Below, piece by piece: positions 52,487 to 63,038 of a stretch of DNA of 64,000 bases; positions within the stretch are counted from its first letter, which is position 1, and every line of letters begins with the position of its first letter. This DNA comes from Ramlibacter sp. GTDB taxonomy: Bacteria > Pseudomonadota > Gammaproteobacteria > Burkholderiales > Burkholderiaceae_C. The stretch covers positions 372,001-436,000 of the forward strand of contig JAHBZN010000003.1 in NCBI GenBank assembly GCA_019635415.1, given 5' to 3'. The notes beneath the pieces are model-generated. The model saw only the letters and a program-made list of their open reading frames with translations. It made no database searches and was not told the DNA's origin. The translations under genes were made by a program, and so were the position numbers.

Positions 52487-53283
52487 GGCAGCCGCTCCAG
52501 CAAGGCCATTGCCGCGGCAGGCGCTTTCTCCTTGGCGCCGCTGATGAAGAACATGAACACGTCGCGCGGCGCCGCCTTCTTGCCGGCAGGCGCGACGCGC
52601 GGCAGCTCGCCAGGCTCGCCGCCGCCGGCCCAGGTCTGGGCCACCTGGGCCCAGCGGTCCAGCGCGGTGGGCGCGCAGCCGTGCTTGTAGCGCGCCTCGG
52701 TGCGCATCAGCCTGGCGTAGACGAAATCGGCGGTCAGGTCGGCGAAGCTCGGGTAGTCGTCGCTGTCGGTGAACACGGTGGCGCAGCGGTAGCGGCGCGC
52801 CAGCGCCAGATAGTCAGGGGTCATGAAGCTGGGGTGCCGCACGTCCAGCGCGTGCCGCAGGGGCAGCCCGGCGGCGCTGGCGGGCAGCAGCTGCAGGAAG
52901 GCCTCGAAGTCCTGTGCATCGAACACCTTGGTGGGCATGAACTGCCAGACGATGGGCCCCAGCTTGGCGCCCAGTTCGCTCACCCCGCTGTCGATGAAGC
53001 GCGTAATCGATGGCCCTGCCTCGGCCAGCCGCTTGCGGTTTGTGGCAAAGCGGTGGGCCTTGAGGCTGAACACGAAATCGTCGGGCGTCTCGTCGCGCCA
53101 CTTGGCGAAGGTCGCGGGCTTGAAGCTGCTGTAGTAGGTGCCGTTGACCTCGATGGCCGTGACCTGGCGGCTGGCGTAGCCCAGCTCACGGCTGTGCGCG
53201 AGGCCCTTGGGGTAGAAGTTGTCGCGCCAGGGCTCGTAGGTCCAGCCTCCAATGCCGGCGCGGATGGTGGTTGCACGTGCCAT
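52483..53283 (-). CDS. DUF72 domain protein (YecE-like TIM barrel)
   Basis: A 266-residue DUF72 protein. IRAGIGGWTYEPWRDNFYP at the N terminus, EVNGTYYSSFKPATFAKWRD, FVFSLKAHRFATNRKRL, IVWQFMPTKVFD, HALDVRHPSFM and FVYARLMRTEARYKHG are the usual landmarks. Biochemical function is not established. The start MARATTIRAG at 53283 fits the family; the frame extends upstream without family similarity. The ATG of the next (leftward) gene overlaps its stop. Confidence 0.92.
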   Translation of the reverse strand: MARATTIRAGIGGWTYEPWRDNFYPKGLAHSRELGYASRQVTAIEVNGTYYSSFKPATFAKWRDETPDDFVFSLKAHRFATNRKRLAEAGPSITRFIDSGVSELGAKLGPIVWQFMPTKVFDAQDFEAFLQLLPASAAGLPLRHALDVRHPSFMTPDYLALARRYRCATVFTDSDDYPSFADLTADFVYARLMRTEARYKHGCAPTALDRWAQVAQTWAGGGEPGELPRVAPAGKKAAPRDVFMFFISGAKEKAPAAAMALLERLP

Positions 53284-53379
53284 GGGCAGTCTCCGGGGTG
53301 ATGTCCGCACTCTAGCGCGGCTGGCGGCGTCGGCGTACAGTGGTGGCCTGTCCTGCTGACAGTTTTCCGCGAGCCCACC

Positions 53380-54885
53380 ATGAACGCCCCACTTCACAAG
53401 GAAATGCCGGCTGGCGCGCTTGACGCGGCCGCGGCCCTGTCCCACGCCACGCGCCAATGGGACGACGACATCGTCCGGCAACTCACCGATTACATCCAGA
53501 TCCCGGCCAAGTCGCCCGGCTTTGACAAGGACTGGGCCACCCACGGCTACATCGACACCGTGCTGCGCAACGCGGCGCAATGGGTCGAGGCGCAGAAGGT
53601 CGAGGGGCTGACCCTGGAGATCGTGCGCCTGCCCGGCCGCACGCCGGTGCTGTTCTTCGAGGTGGCGGCCACCGCGCCGCAGTCCAGCCAGACCGTGCTG
53701 ATGTACGGCCACCTGGACAAGCAGCCCGAATTCACCGGCTGGCGCAACGACCTGGGTCCCTGGACGCCCAAGTACGAGGACGGCCGGCTTTATGGCCGTG
53801 GCGGCGCCGACGATGGCTATGCGGTGTACGCCAGCATTGCCGCCGTGCAGGCGCTCAAGGCGCAGAAGGTGGCGCATCCGCGCATCGTGGGCCTGGTGGA
53901 AACCTGCGAGGAGTCGGGCAGCTACGACCTGCTGCCCTACGTGGACGCGCTGCGCCCGCGCCTGGGGGACGTGGCCCTGGTGATCTGCCTGGACAGCGGC
54001 GCCGGCAACTACGACCAGCTATGGCTCACCACCAGCCTGCGCGGCATGGCCAGCGGCACGCTCAAGGTGGAAGTGCTGACCGAGGGCGTGCATTCGGGTG
54101 ATGCGAGCGGCCTCGTGCCCAGCAGCTTTCGCATCATGCGCCAGGTGCTCGACCGGCTCGAGGACAGCGCCACCGGCCGCCTGCTGCCCGCCAGCTTCCA
54201 TTGCGAGGTGCCACCGGAACGCCTAGCGCAGGCGCGGGCCACGGCCGCCATCCTGGGTGATGAGGTGTACAAGCGCTTCCCCTGGGCCCACTACGACTGC
54301 GCAGGCTCCACGGCGTTTGCGCTGCCCACCACCACCGATGCGGTGCAGGCCCTGCTCAACCGCACCTGGACACCCACGCTCAGCGTGACCGGTGCCGAGG
54401 GCTTTCCCGCGCTGAAGGACGCGGGCAACGTGCTGCGGCCTTACACCGCCTTCAAGCTCAGCCTGCGCCTGCCTCCGCTGGTTGACGCAGCGCAGGCCGT
54501 GCAGGACCTCAAGGCCCTGCTCGAAGACAACGCGCCTTACCAGGCGCGCGTCACCTTTGAAAGCGCGGGTGGCGCCACCGGGTGGAACGCGCCGGGCACC
54601 GCCCCCTGGTTCGAGAGCGCGCTCAACGCGGCGAGCCAGGCCCACTTTGGCGCCCCCTGCGGCTACATCGGCCAGGGCGGCACCATCCCGCTCATGAACA
54701 TGCTCAGCCAGGGTTTCCCGAAGGCGCAGATGATGGTGTGCGGGGTGCTGGGGCCGCGCAGCAACGCCCATGGCCCCAACGAATTCCTGCACGTGCCCTA
54801 CGCCAAGAAGCTCACGGCGGCGGTGGCGCAGGTCATGGCCAGCCTGCCATCGGCCCAGGACCAGGCCCTTCAGGCCGGCGCATGA
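53380..54885 (+). CDS. M20 family metallopeptidase (dipeptidase-like)
   Basis: A 501-residue di-zinc peptidase of the M20 family. The metal ligands are visible in order: TVLMYGHLDKQPEF (His/Asp), GRGGADDGYAVYASI (bridging Asp), LVETCEESGSYDL (Glu-Glu, catalytic base and ligand), VICLDSGAGN (Asp), and a late His in SNAHGPNEFLHVPYAKK. The lid/dimerisation domain with SGDASGLVPSSFR lies between. No signal peptide, hence cytoplasmic. It overlaps the following hydrolase gene by four bases. Substrate is unknown beyond dipeptide-like compounds. Confidence 0.92.
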   Translation: MNAPLHKEMPAGALDAAAALSHATRQWDDDIVRQLTDYIQIPAKSPGFDKDWATHGYIDTVLRNAAQWVEAQKVEGLTLEIVRLPGRTPVLFFEVAATAPQSSQTVLMYGHLDKQPEFTGWRNDLGPWTPKYEDGRLYGRGGADDGYAVYASIAAVQALKAQKVAHPRIVGLVETCEESGSYDLLPYVDALRPRLGDVALVICLDSGAGNYDQLWLTTSLRGMASGTLKVEVLTEGVHSGDASGLVPSSFRIMRQVLDRLEDSATGRLLPASFHCEVPPERLAQARATAAILGDEVYKRFPWAHYDCAGSTAFALPTTTDAVQALLNRTWTPTLSVTGAEGFPALKDAGNVLRPYTAFKLSLRLPPLVDAAQAVQDLKALLEDNAPYQARVTFESAGGATGWNAPGTAPWFESALNAASQAHFGAPCGYIGQGGTIPLMNMLSQGFPKAQMMVCGVLGPRSNAHGPNEFLHVPYAKKLTAAVAQVMASLPSAQDQALQAGA

Positions 54886-55730
54886 GCGACTCCACCCTGT
54901 CCACCTTCACGGCCAGCGACGGGGACAACCTCGCGCTGCAGGAGTGGCCGCCGGCCGAGGACACCGCGCTGCGTGGCGCGGTGGTGCTGGTGCATGGCCT
55001 GGGGGAGCACGCGGGCCGCTACGACCATGTGGCCCAGCGGTTGAACAGCTGGGGCTTCGCGGTGCGTGGCTATGACCAGTACGGCCACGGCGAATCCGGC
55101 GGCGTGCGTGGCGGGCTGCCCGACGACGACCGGCTGCTGGAGGACCTGGCCGACCTGGTGGACAGCACCCGCATGCGCCTGCCCGACGGGGCACCCCTGC
55201 TCCTGCTGGGGCACAGCATGGGCGGGCTGGTGGCGGGCCGTTTTGTGGCGCAGGGGCGCCGGCCCGTGGACGGGCTGGTCCTGTCGTCGCCGGCGCTCGA
55301 CCCGGGGCTCAACCCCCTTCAGAAGCTGCTGCTGGCCGTGGTGCCCCGGGTGGCGCCCAATCTCACCGTGGGCAACGGACTGGACTCGAGCTACATCTCG
55401 CACGACCCTGCCGTGGTTGCCGCCTACCGGGCCGATCCTCTGGTGCACGACCGCATCTCGGGCCGGCTGGCGCGCTTCATCGCCGACGGGGGGCCGGCCA
55501 CCGTGGCCCAGGCCGCGCGCTGGCAGGTGCCGACGCTGCTGATGTACGCGGGAGCCGACCGGCTGGTCAATCCGGCCGGCAGCCGGGCGTTTGCGGCGGC
55601 CGCGCCGCCCGATCGGGTGACCTCACGCTGCTTCGACAACCTGTACCACGAGCTGTTCAACGAACTCGACCGCGAACGCGTGTTCGAGGTGCTCAAGGCC
55701 TGGCTGGACGTCCAGTTCCCTCCGGTTTGA
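54882..55730 (+). CDS. alpha/beta hydrolase, monoacylglycerol-lipase-like
   Basis: A 282-residue serine hydrolase of the Hydrolase_4 type. VVLVHGLGEHAGRYDHVAQR is the oxyanion-hole loop, YDQYGHGESGGVRGGLP the cap entry, LLLLGHSMGGLVAGRFV the nucleophile elbow with Ser, MYAGADRLVNPAGSRAF the Asp and NLYHELFNELDRERVF the His. Start at 54882 overlaps the peptidase stop (ATGA). Esterase or lipase on small acylglycerols is the likely activity. An inverted interspersed repeat begins in its last codons. Confidence 0.9.
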   Translation: MSDSTLSTFTASDGDNLALQEWPPAEDTALRGAVVLVHGLGEHAGRYDHVAQRLNSWGFAVRGYDQYGHGESGGVRGGLPDDDRLLEDLADLVDSTRMRLPDGAPLLLLGHSMGGLVAGRFVAQGRRPVDGLVLSSPALDPGLNPLQKLLLAVVPRVAPNLTVGNGLDSSYISHDPAVVAAYRADPLVHDRISGRLARFIADGGPATVAQAARWQVPTLLMYAGADRLVNPAGSRAFAAAAPPDRVTSRCFDNLYHELFNELDRERVFEVLKAWLDVQFPPV

Positions 55731-55790
55731 AGCCAAAACAGGGGTAGCCCTTGTCGGGTGGCCACTGTTTGCTATTAAATCAGGAGCAAT
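55725..55790 (-). repeat. interspersed repeat copy at the end of the hydrolase gene
   Basis: On the minus strand: TTGCTCCTGATTTAATAGC, GTGGCC, ACAAGGGCTACC and GTTTTGGCTTCAAA in the same order as the copies at 39591 and 61827. The last two codons of the hydrolase gene lie within its outer edge. Confidence 0.85.
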
Positions 55791-55809
55791 CGGGGCGCCG
55801 TGGATGCCC

Positions 55810-56271
55810 CTACCTGCGCAGTAGGCCGCCGAGCATGCCCATGAGGTCGCCGGTGTCGCCCAGGCCGCCCTCGGGTGCCGTGCCGTGCGGTGTGAGCTGG
55901 TCCACCAGGCCGGGCAGCAGGTGGGCGATCTGGTCGGCGGTTTCGCCCTGGCCCATGCCGAGCCGGGCGGCAATGTCGTTGATCGTGCCGCTGCCGAGCG
56001 CGCGGGTCAGCTGCTCGCTGCCGATGGGCTGGTTCTGCCCGCTGCCGATCCACGAGGCCACCACGTCGCCCAGGCCGGCCTGCTGAAACCGGGTCACCAG
56101 GCCCGACAGGCCGCCGTGCGCGCCGTCGTTGCCCAGCATGCCGACCAGGGCCTGCAGCAACTGCGGGTTGCTGGTCACCATCTGCAGGAGGCCGCCCAGG
56201 CGGCCCTGCGCGCCGGCGTTCTGCGAGTCGCCGCCCATGACCGAACCCAATACCGAATCAAGCAATCCCAT
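55810..56271 (-). CDS. YidB family protein (DUF937)
   Basis: A 153-residue soluble protein: MGLLDSVLGSVMGG, LGGLLQMVTSNPQLLQALVG, GLSGLVTRFQQAGLGDVVAS with SWIGSGQNQPIGSEQLTRAL and ARLGMGQGETADQIAHLLPG, ending MGMLGGLLRR. This order is typical of YidB/DUF937. Function unknown. AAGGA is seven bases upstream of ATG 56271 but only one base from an earlier ATG at 56277, so 56271 was chosen. Confidence 0.9.
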   Translation of the reverse strand: MGLLDSVLGSVMGGDSQNAGAQGRLGGLLQMVTSNPQLLQALVGMLGNDGAHGGLSGLVTRFQQAGLGDVVASWIGSGQNQPIGSEQLTRALGSGTINDIAARLGMGQGETADQIAHLLPGLVDQLTPHGTAPEGGLGDTGDLMGMLGGLLRR

Positions 56272-56283
56272 GACCATGTCCTT

Positions 56284-57471
56284 TCAGGTGTTGGCCGGAT
56301 TCTGGGCGCGGCGGGACACCAGTGCAAGCCACAGCAGCGCGCCGCCGGTGACCGCCACCGGCAGCAGCGAGCCGTAGTTCAGCAGCGTCCAGCCCTGCGT
56401 GGTGACCAGCACACCCGAGGCAAACGAGCTCATGGCCAGGGTGGCGAACATGAAGAAGTTCAAAGCCCCCTGGGCGCGGTCCTTTTCCTCAGGGGTGTAG
56501 GCTGAAAGGGACAGTGTGGTGCTGCCCGTGAACAGGAAATTCCAGCCCACGCCCAGCAGGAACAGCGCCACCAGGAACTGGTGCAGGTCCACCCCCGACA
56601 GCGCCACCGCGATGCAGGCCAGGTTCAGCACGACACCGGTGGCCATGACCGGCAGCACGCCGAAGCGGCGGATCAGGTGGCCCGTGAAAAAGCCTGGCGC
56701 GAACATGCCGATCACGTGCCATTCCAGCACCAGCGCCGCATCGGAGAACGGCAGGCTGCATTGCTGCATGGCGATCGGCGTGGCCGCCATGAGCAGGTTC
56801 ATCACGCCAAAGCCCAGCGAGCCGCCGATGGCCGCGACGATGAAGGCTGGCTGGGCCATGATCTGCGCCAGCGGCCGGCCGCTGGCGCCGCTGTTGCGCG
56901 CGGCCAGGGGTGGAAACTCGATGAAGGCCAGCGCCACCATGGCGACCAGCGCCACGACGGCCAGCGCCACGTAGGCCCCGGCAAAAGGCACCTCGAACAG
57001 GTTGCGCGTGCGTGCCGCGAGGTTGGGGCCGATGACCGCGCCGATCAGGCCGCCGGCCATGACCAGCGACACGGCCTTCTCCTGCGCGGTCCGGCCGGCG
57101 ACCTCGGCCGCTGCGAAGCGGTACAGGCTGGCGTTGGCGTTGTAGTAGCCGGCCACCACCGTGGCCGCGCACAGCAGCCAGAAGTTGCGCGTGAAGGCCG
57201 CGTAGGCGCACAGCAGCGCCGAGGCCAGGGCCACCGCCTGCCCGAGCTGGAACGAGGCCTTGCGTCCGTAGCGCGATTGCGTGCGCGCCACCATCCCGGT
57301 GGACAGCGCGCCGCCCACCACATAGCCCATGACCGGCAGCGTGGCCATCCAGCCCAGCGGCGCCAGCGCCAGCCCCACCAGCCCGTTGATGGCGATGAAG
57401 GTCACGTTGTTGGTCAGGAAGAGGCCCTGGCACAGGGCCAGCAGGCTGAGGTTCTTGTTGAAGGTGGGCAT
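56284..57471 (-). CDS. major facilitator superfamily transporter
   Basis: A 395-residue membrane protein with twelve hydrophobic segments. Landmarks: LALCQGLFLTNNVTFIAING (helix 1), VARTQSRYGRKASFQLGQAV (the loop 2-3 motif, here RYGRK), AATVVAGYYNANASLYRFAA, FAPGFFTGHLIRRFGVLPVM (the equivalent loop in the second half). It resembles drug/organic-acid exporters of the YcaD/CynX kind without a definite substrate. Its stop lies 12 bases before the yidB-like start, but the two functions are not obviously linked. Confidence 0.88.
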   Translation of the reverse strand: MPTFNKNLSLLALCQGLFLTNNVTFIAINGLVGLALAPLGWMATLPVMGYVVGGALSTGMVARTQSRYGRKASFQLGQAVALASALLCAYAAFTRNFWLLCAATVVAGYYNANASLYRFAAAEVAGRTAQEKAVSLVMAGGLIGAVIGPNLAARTRNLFEVPFAGAYVALAVVALVAMVALAFIEFPPLAARNSGASGRPLAQIMAQPAFIVAAIGGSLGFGVMNLLMAATPIAMQQCSLPFSDAALVLEWHVIGMFAPGFFTGHLIRRFGVLPVMATGVVLNLACIAVALSGVDLHQFLVALFLLGVGWNFLFTGSTTLSLSAYTPEEKDRAQGALNFFMFATLAMSSFASGVLVTTQGWTLLNYGSLLPVAVTGGALLWLALVSRRAQNPANT

Positions 57472-57575
57472 CGGCGTTTCGCCCTGCGCGCGGCGCGGGC
57501 TGTGGTTATTACTGACGCAAGGGATGGGTGACGGGGGTAAATTGTCGTTCTTTCTTACTGCACTCAGGAGACCCC

Positions 57576-58535
57576 ATGAAAATTACCCGACGCGTTGTAC
57601 TGGCCCTGTCCCTCGGGGCCGCCGTGGTGAGTGGCGCCGCCGTGGCGCAGCAGGCGCAGTTCATCAATATCCTCACGGGCGGCCAGAGCGGTGTGTACTA
57701 CCCGCTGGGTGTGGCGCTGTCGCAGATCTACGCCAAGGCCATTCCCGGTGCCAAGGCCACCGCGCAGGTGACCAAGGCCTCGGCCGAAAACCTCAACCTG
57801 CTGCAGGCGGGCCGTGGCGAACTGGCGCTGGCGCTGGCCGACTCGGTGTCCAACGCCTGGAAGGGCGATGCCGAAGCCGGTTTCCCCAAGAAGCTGGACA
57901 AGCTGCGCGGCCTGTCGGCCACCTACAGCAACTACATCCAGATCGTGGCCAATGCCGACTCGGGCATCAAGACGCTGGCTGACCTCAAGGGCAAGCGCCT
58001 GTCCGTGGGCGCCGCCAAGTCGGGCACCGAGCTCAACGCGCGCGCCGTGCTCAAGGCCGCGGGCCTGGCCTACAGCGACCTGGGCAAGGTCGAGTACCTG
58101 CCGTTCGGCGAATCGGTCGAGCTGATCAAGAACCGCCAGCTCGACGCCACGCTGCAGTCCGCCGGCCTGGGCGTCGCCTCGATCCGCGACCTGGCCACCT
58201 CGGTCAAGATCGTGGTGGTGCCGGTGCCTGCCGACGTGATCGCCAAGATCGGTGACGACGCCTACCAGTCGGCCGTGATCCCGGCCAACACCTACGCCGG
58301 CCAGACCGCCGACGTGGCCACCGCTGCCATTCCCAACTTCCTGGTGACGCATTCGGGCGTGTCCGACGAACTGGCCTACCAGATGGCCAAGCAGATGTAC
58401 GAGCACATCGACACCCTGTACGCCGCGCACAACGCGGCCAAGGTGATCAAGCGCGAGAACGCGATCAAGGGCATGCCTGTGCCGATCCACCCTGGCGCGG
58501 CGCGCTACTACAAGGAAGTGGGCCTGATCAAGTAA
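57576..58535 (+). CDS. TAXI-family TRAP transporter solute receptor
   Basis: A 319-residue periplasmic receptor of the TAXI type. The signal peptide is MKITRRVVLALSLGAAVVSG...VAQQ. FINILTGGQSGVYYPLGVAL is the diagnostic TGG-G-YYP motif; VTKASAENLNLLQAGRGELA and LKGKRLSVGAAKSGTELNAR are further family blocks. CAGGAG lies five bases upstream of the ATG. It is followed by a terminator-like hairpin and then by the fused permease. TAXI receptors for dicarboxylates and glutamate are known; the ligand here is not predictable. Confidence 0.93.
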   Translation: MKITRRVVLALSLGAAVVSGAAVAQQAQFINILTGGQSGVYYPLGVALSQIYAKAIPGAKATAQVTKASAENLNLLQAGRGELALALADSVSNAWKGDAEAGFPKKLDKLRGLSATYSNYIQIVANADSGIKTLADLKGKRLSVGAAKSGTELNARAVLKAAGLAYSDLGKVEYLPFGESVELIKNRQLDATLQSAGLGVASIRDLATSVKIVVVPVPADVIAKIGDDAYQSAVIPANTYAGQTADVATAAIPNFLVTHSGVSDELAYQMAKQMYEHIDTLYAAHNAAKVIKRENAIKGMPVPIHPGAARYYKEVGLIK

Positions 58536-58554
58536 GCGGCCCCTCCGCGGTCGA

Positions 58555-58583
58555 CGGCCCGACCTGCTCGGGCCGTTTTTGTT
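58555..58583 (+). terminator. intrinsic terminator/attenuator between TAXI receptor and permease
   Basis: CGGCCCGA (58555-58562) and TCGGGCCG (58568-58575) form an 8-bp stem with a 5-nt loop, followed by TTTTTGTTT. It would give more receptor than permease from a common promoter. Confidence 0.8.
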
Positions 58584-58619
58584 TGCACTGTTCTTCGTCC
58601 TCCTCACAGGTAGCCTGTC

Positions 58620-60656
<2,037 letters not shown>

Positions 60657-60658
60657 GC

Positions 60659-61120
60659 ATGGCTCTGGCGGGCGTGTGCCTGGCCCTGGCGGCGGCCCTG
60701 GCCGGTGGCCCCGCGCCAGCGCCCGTGTTCGTGCCGGTGCAGCGCTTCACGCTGGCCTGGACCCACTCGATCGAGAAAATCCGCTGGGAAGAAGACTATG
60801 CGGTGGACCGCGCAAGCAGCCCGCGCCTGCGCGCCACGGCGGCGCGGATCCATGGCTCGGGCGCCGGCATGGAGCCACCGGACGACGCCGTGCTGCGCAA
60901 CGGCTGGTACGAGTACACGCCCACCACGCCGCCGCTGCAGGTGCTGCGCCTGACGCGCTCGCCCTACACGGCCGACTACGACTGGTGCGTGGGCGGCCGG
61001 TGCCAGCCGCTGTCGCGGCTGCTGCCTTCCGATGGCGGGGTCACCTTGCTGTGGCCCTGTGACGATCCACGCGGCGGAGCGGCCCAGGCCGGCCAGGGCG
61101 CGGTCAAGCCAGGCGGCTGA
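60659..61120 (+). CDS. DUF1850 domain protein
   Basis: A 153-residue protein with an N-terminal hydrophobic segment (MALAGVCLALAAALAGGPAP, probably a signal or anchor). FTLAWTHSIEKIRWEEDYAV is the hallmark of DUF1850, which is regularly encoded beside TAXI-TRAP permeases and may assist them at the membrane. The second half has AGMEPPDDAVLRNGWYEYTP. Start ATG 60659 lies two bases after the permease stop; overlap of 17 bases with the convergent rsmE gene at the end. Confidence 0.88.
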   Translation: MALAGVCLALAAALAGGPAPAPVFVPVQRFTLAWTHSIEKIRWEEDYAVDRASSPRLRATAARIHGSGAGMEPPDDAVLRNGWYEYTPTTPPLQVLRLTRSPYTADYDWCVGGRCQPLSRLLPSDGGVTLLWPCDDPRGGAAQAGQGAVKPGG

Positions 61121-61820
61121 GCGCGGCCAGCGGCGCGGTTTCGGCGCGCAGCACGCGCGGCCCGAGGGTCATCGGCACGAAGCCGGCCTGCCGGGCCCGC
61201 GCTTCTTCCCCCGGGCTCAGCCCGCCCTCGGGGCCCGACAGCAGGGTGATGGCGTGGCGCGCGTCCATGCCCGTGGGGGCCAGCGGCTGGGCGTCGGGGC
61301 TCAGCGACAGCACGCAGGCGCCGTGGGCCCCGGCGCTGGCGGCTGCGGCCAGCCAATCGCCCAAGCCGAGGACCGGATGTACGTCAGGCACGCGGTTGCG
61401 TCCGCATTGCTCGCAGGCGGCCACCGCCACGGCCTGCCAGTGCGCGCGCTTCTTCTCGGCGCGTTCGCCGCTCAGGCGAAGCACGCTGCGTTCGGCCAGC
61501 AGGGGCTGGAGGCTGGCGGCGCCAAGCTCGGTGGCCTTCTCGACCAGCCAGTCCATGCGCTCGCTGGCCATCAGGCCCACGACCAGGTGCACGGGGCGCA
61601 GGGCTTCGCGCTCGACAGCGCTGTGCCCGCCGATCCGCACACGCACGCTGGCGCGGCCCATCTGCTCGATGGTGGCCTCGAACTCGCCCCCTTCGCCATT
61701 GAACAGCGTGATCACTCCGCCGGGCTGCAGGCGCAGGACCTGCACATGGCGCGCGGCGCCCGCCGGCAGCTCTAGCTCGGCGCCGGTGGCCAGCGGCATA
61801 GGGCAATGAAAGCGGGGCAT
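61104..61820 (-). CDS. rsmE: 16S rRNA m3U1498 methyltransferase RsmE
   Basis: A 238-residue SPOUT-class methyltransferase that modifies U1498 of 16S rRNA. The N-terminal PUA-like domain has HVQVLRLQPGGVITLFNGEG; the SPOUT domain has LVVGLMASERMDWLVEKATE, ELGAASLQPLLAERSVLR, ACEQCGRNRVPDVHPV and the knot LLSGPEGGLSPGEEARARQA with LGPRVLRAETAPLAAL. Full length. Its 3' end overlaps the convergent DUF1850 gene by 17 bases. Confidence 0.95.
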   Translation of the reverse strand: MPRFHCPMPLATGAELELPAGAARHVQVLRLQPGGVITLFNGEGGEFEATIEQMGRASVRVRIGGHSAVEREALRPVHLVVGLMASERMDWLVEKATELGAASLQPLLAERSVLRLSGERAEKKRAHWQAVAVAACEQCGRNRVPDVHPVLGLGDWLAAAASAGAHGACVLSLSPDAQPLAPTGMDARHAITLLSGPEGGLSPGEEARARQAGFVPMTLGPRVLRAETAPLAALSRLA

Positions 61821-61826
61821 GACTGT

Positions 61827-61892
61827 GATGCTATGAATTTGATAGCAAAAGGTGGCCGTCTGGCAAGGGCTACAGGTCGATTTGGCTCTGAA
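61827..61892 (+). repeat. interspersed repeat copy between rsmE and amgK
   Basis: GATGCTATGAATTTGATAGC, GTGGCCG, GGCAAGGGCTACA and ATTTGGCTCTGAA: nearly the same as the copy at 39591-39656. It fills the 78-bp gap. Confidence 0.85.
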
Positions 61893-61898
61893 TCGGGC

Positions 61899-63020
61899 TC
61901 ATACGCGGCCAAACGCGTAGCCGGTCGCGGCCTGCGTGCCCTCGACCTCATCGACCAGCCTCAGCAGTGGCGCCAGCTCGCGGTAGCGGCTGGCCGTGGC
62001 GCGGATGTAGCCGATGAAGCGCGGCGCGTCGGCCAGGTAGCGCGGCTTGCCGTCGCGCAGCGTGAGCCGCGCGAAGATGCCGGCCACCTTGAGGTGGCGT
62101 TGCAGGCCCATCCATTCGACCGCGCGGTAGAACTCACCAAAATCCTCGCCCCAGCCCGAGGCGCTGGCGGCGCCCAGCAGGCCGGCCTTGCGCGCCTGCT
62201 GCCAGTAGCGCACGGTGACGTCGAGCACGAAGTCCTCGTCCCAGCTCAGGAACGCGTCGCGCATCAGGCTGGCGATGTCGTACGTGATCGGGCCCTGCAC
62301 GGCGTCCTGGAAGTCCAGCACGCCCAGGCGGGGTTCGTCGGCGCGGCCCGGGATCATGAGGTTGCGCGGCATGAAGTCGCGGTGGACGTAGACAGTGGGC
62401 GCGGCCAGGTTGCGCTCCACGATCAGGCGGAACTGGCTGTCCAGCGTCTCGCGCTGCTGCGCCGAGAGGGTCAAGCCCTTGTGCTTTTCGAGGTACCAGT
62501 CGGGGAACAGCGCCAGCTCGCGCGCCAGCAGTGCGGCGTCGTAGGGCGGCAGCACGCCGGGGCGCGACGCCTGCTGCCAGGTCACCAGCGCCTGCACGGC
62601 GCGCTGGTACAGCGGCAGGTTGGCTTGCGGCTGCTCGCGGTCGATCACCTCGATCAGGGTTTGCGTGCCCAGGTCGTCCAGCAGCATGAAGCCCTGTGCC
62701 TCTTCCCACGCCAGGATCTGCGGCACATGCAGGCCGGCGTCGGCCATCAGGCGGGCGACCTTGACGAAGGGGGCGCTGTCCTCCCGCTCGGGGGGCGCGT
62801 CCATGATGATGGCGCTGCCGCCGGCGGCGCGGTCGATGCGCAGGTAGCGCCTGAAACTGGCGTCGGCCGAGGCCAGCCGCAGGCTGGCGGCCTGCAGTCC
62901 GTGGGCAGCGGCAAGGCCCTGCAGCCACCGCTGAAAGGCCGTCTCGCGGGCCGGGTCTTCCCAGGGGATGGCGGGGGTCGCCGGGGGGGCGGCCAGGGGA
63001 GGTGTCGAAGGGGCGCTCAT
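61899..63020 (-). CDS. amgK: N-acetylmuramate/N-acetylglucosamine kinase AmgK-like phosphotransferase
   Basis: A 373-residue aminoglycoside-phosphotransferase-fold kinase. ASFRRYLRIDRAAGGSAIIM is the nucleotide loop region, VYVHRDFMPRNLMIPG the catalytic HxDxxxxN motif and LGVLDFQDAVQGPITYD the metal-binding DFQD. AmgK phosphorylates anomeric positions of MurNAc/GlcNAc for cell-wall recycling in pseudomonads and neisseriae. In those organisms the gene is usually next to lptD, as here, in the opposite direction; a murU partner is not seen downstream, where rsmE lies. A longer Pro/Ala-rich N terminus precedes the conserved part. Confidence 0.88.
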   Translation of the reverse strand: MSAPSTPPLAAPPATPAIPWEDPARETAFQRWLQGLAAAHGLQAASLRLASADASFRRYLRIDRAAGGSAIIMDAPPEREDSAPFVKVARLMADAGLHVPQILAWEEAQGFMLLDDLGTQTLIEVIDREQPQANLPLYQRAVQALVTWQQASRPGVLPPYDAALLARELALFPDWYLEKHKGLTLSAQQRETLDSQFRLIVERNLAAPTVYVHRDFMPRNLMIPGRADEPRLGVLDFQDAVQGPITYDIASLMRDAFLSWDEDFVLDVTVRYWQQARKAGLLGAASASGWGEDFGEFYRAVEWMGLQRHLKVAGIFARLTLRDGKPRYLADAPRFIGYIRATASRYRELAPLLRLVDEVEGTQAATGYAFGRV

Positions 63021-63038
63021 GGATAATCCATTCTACAA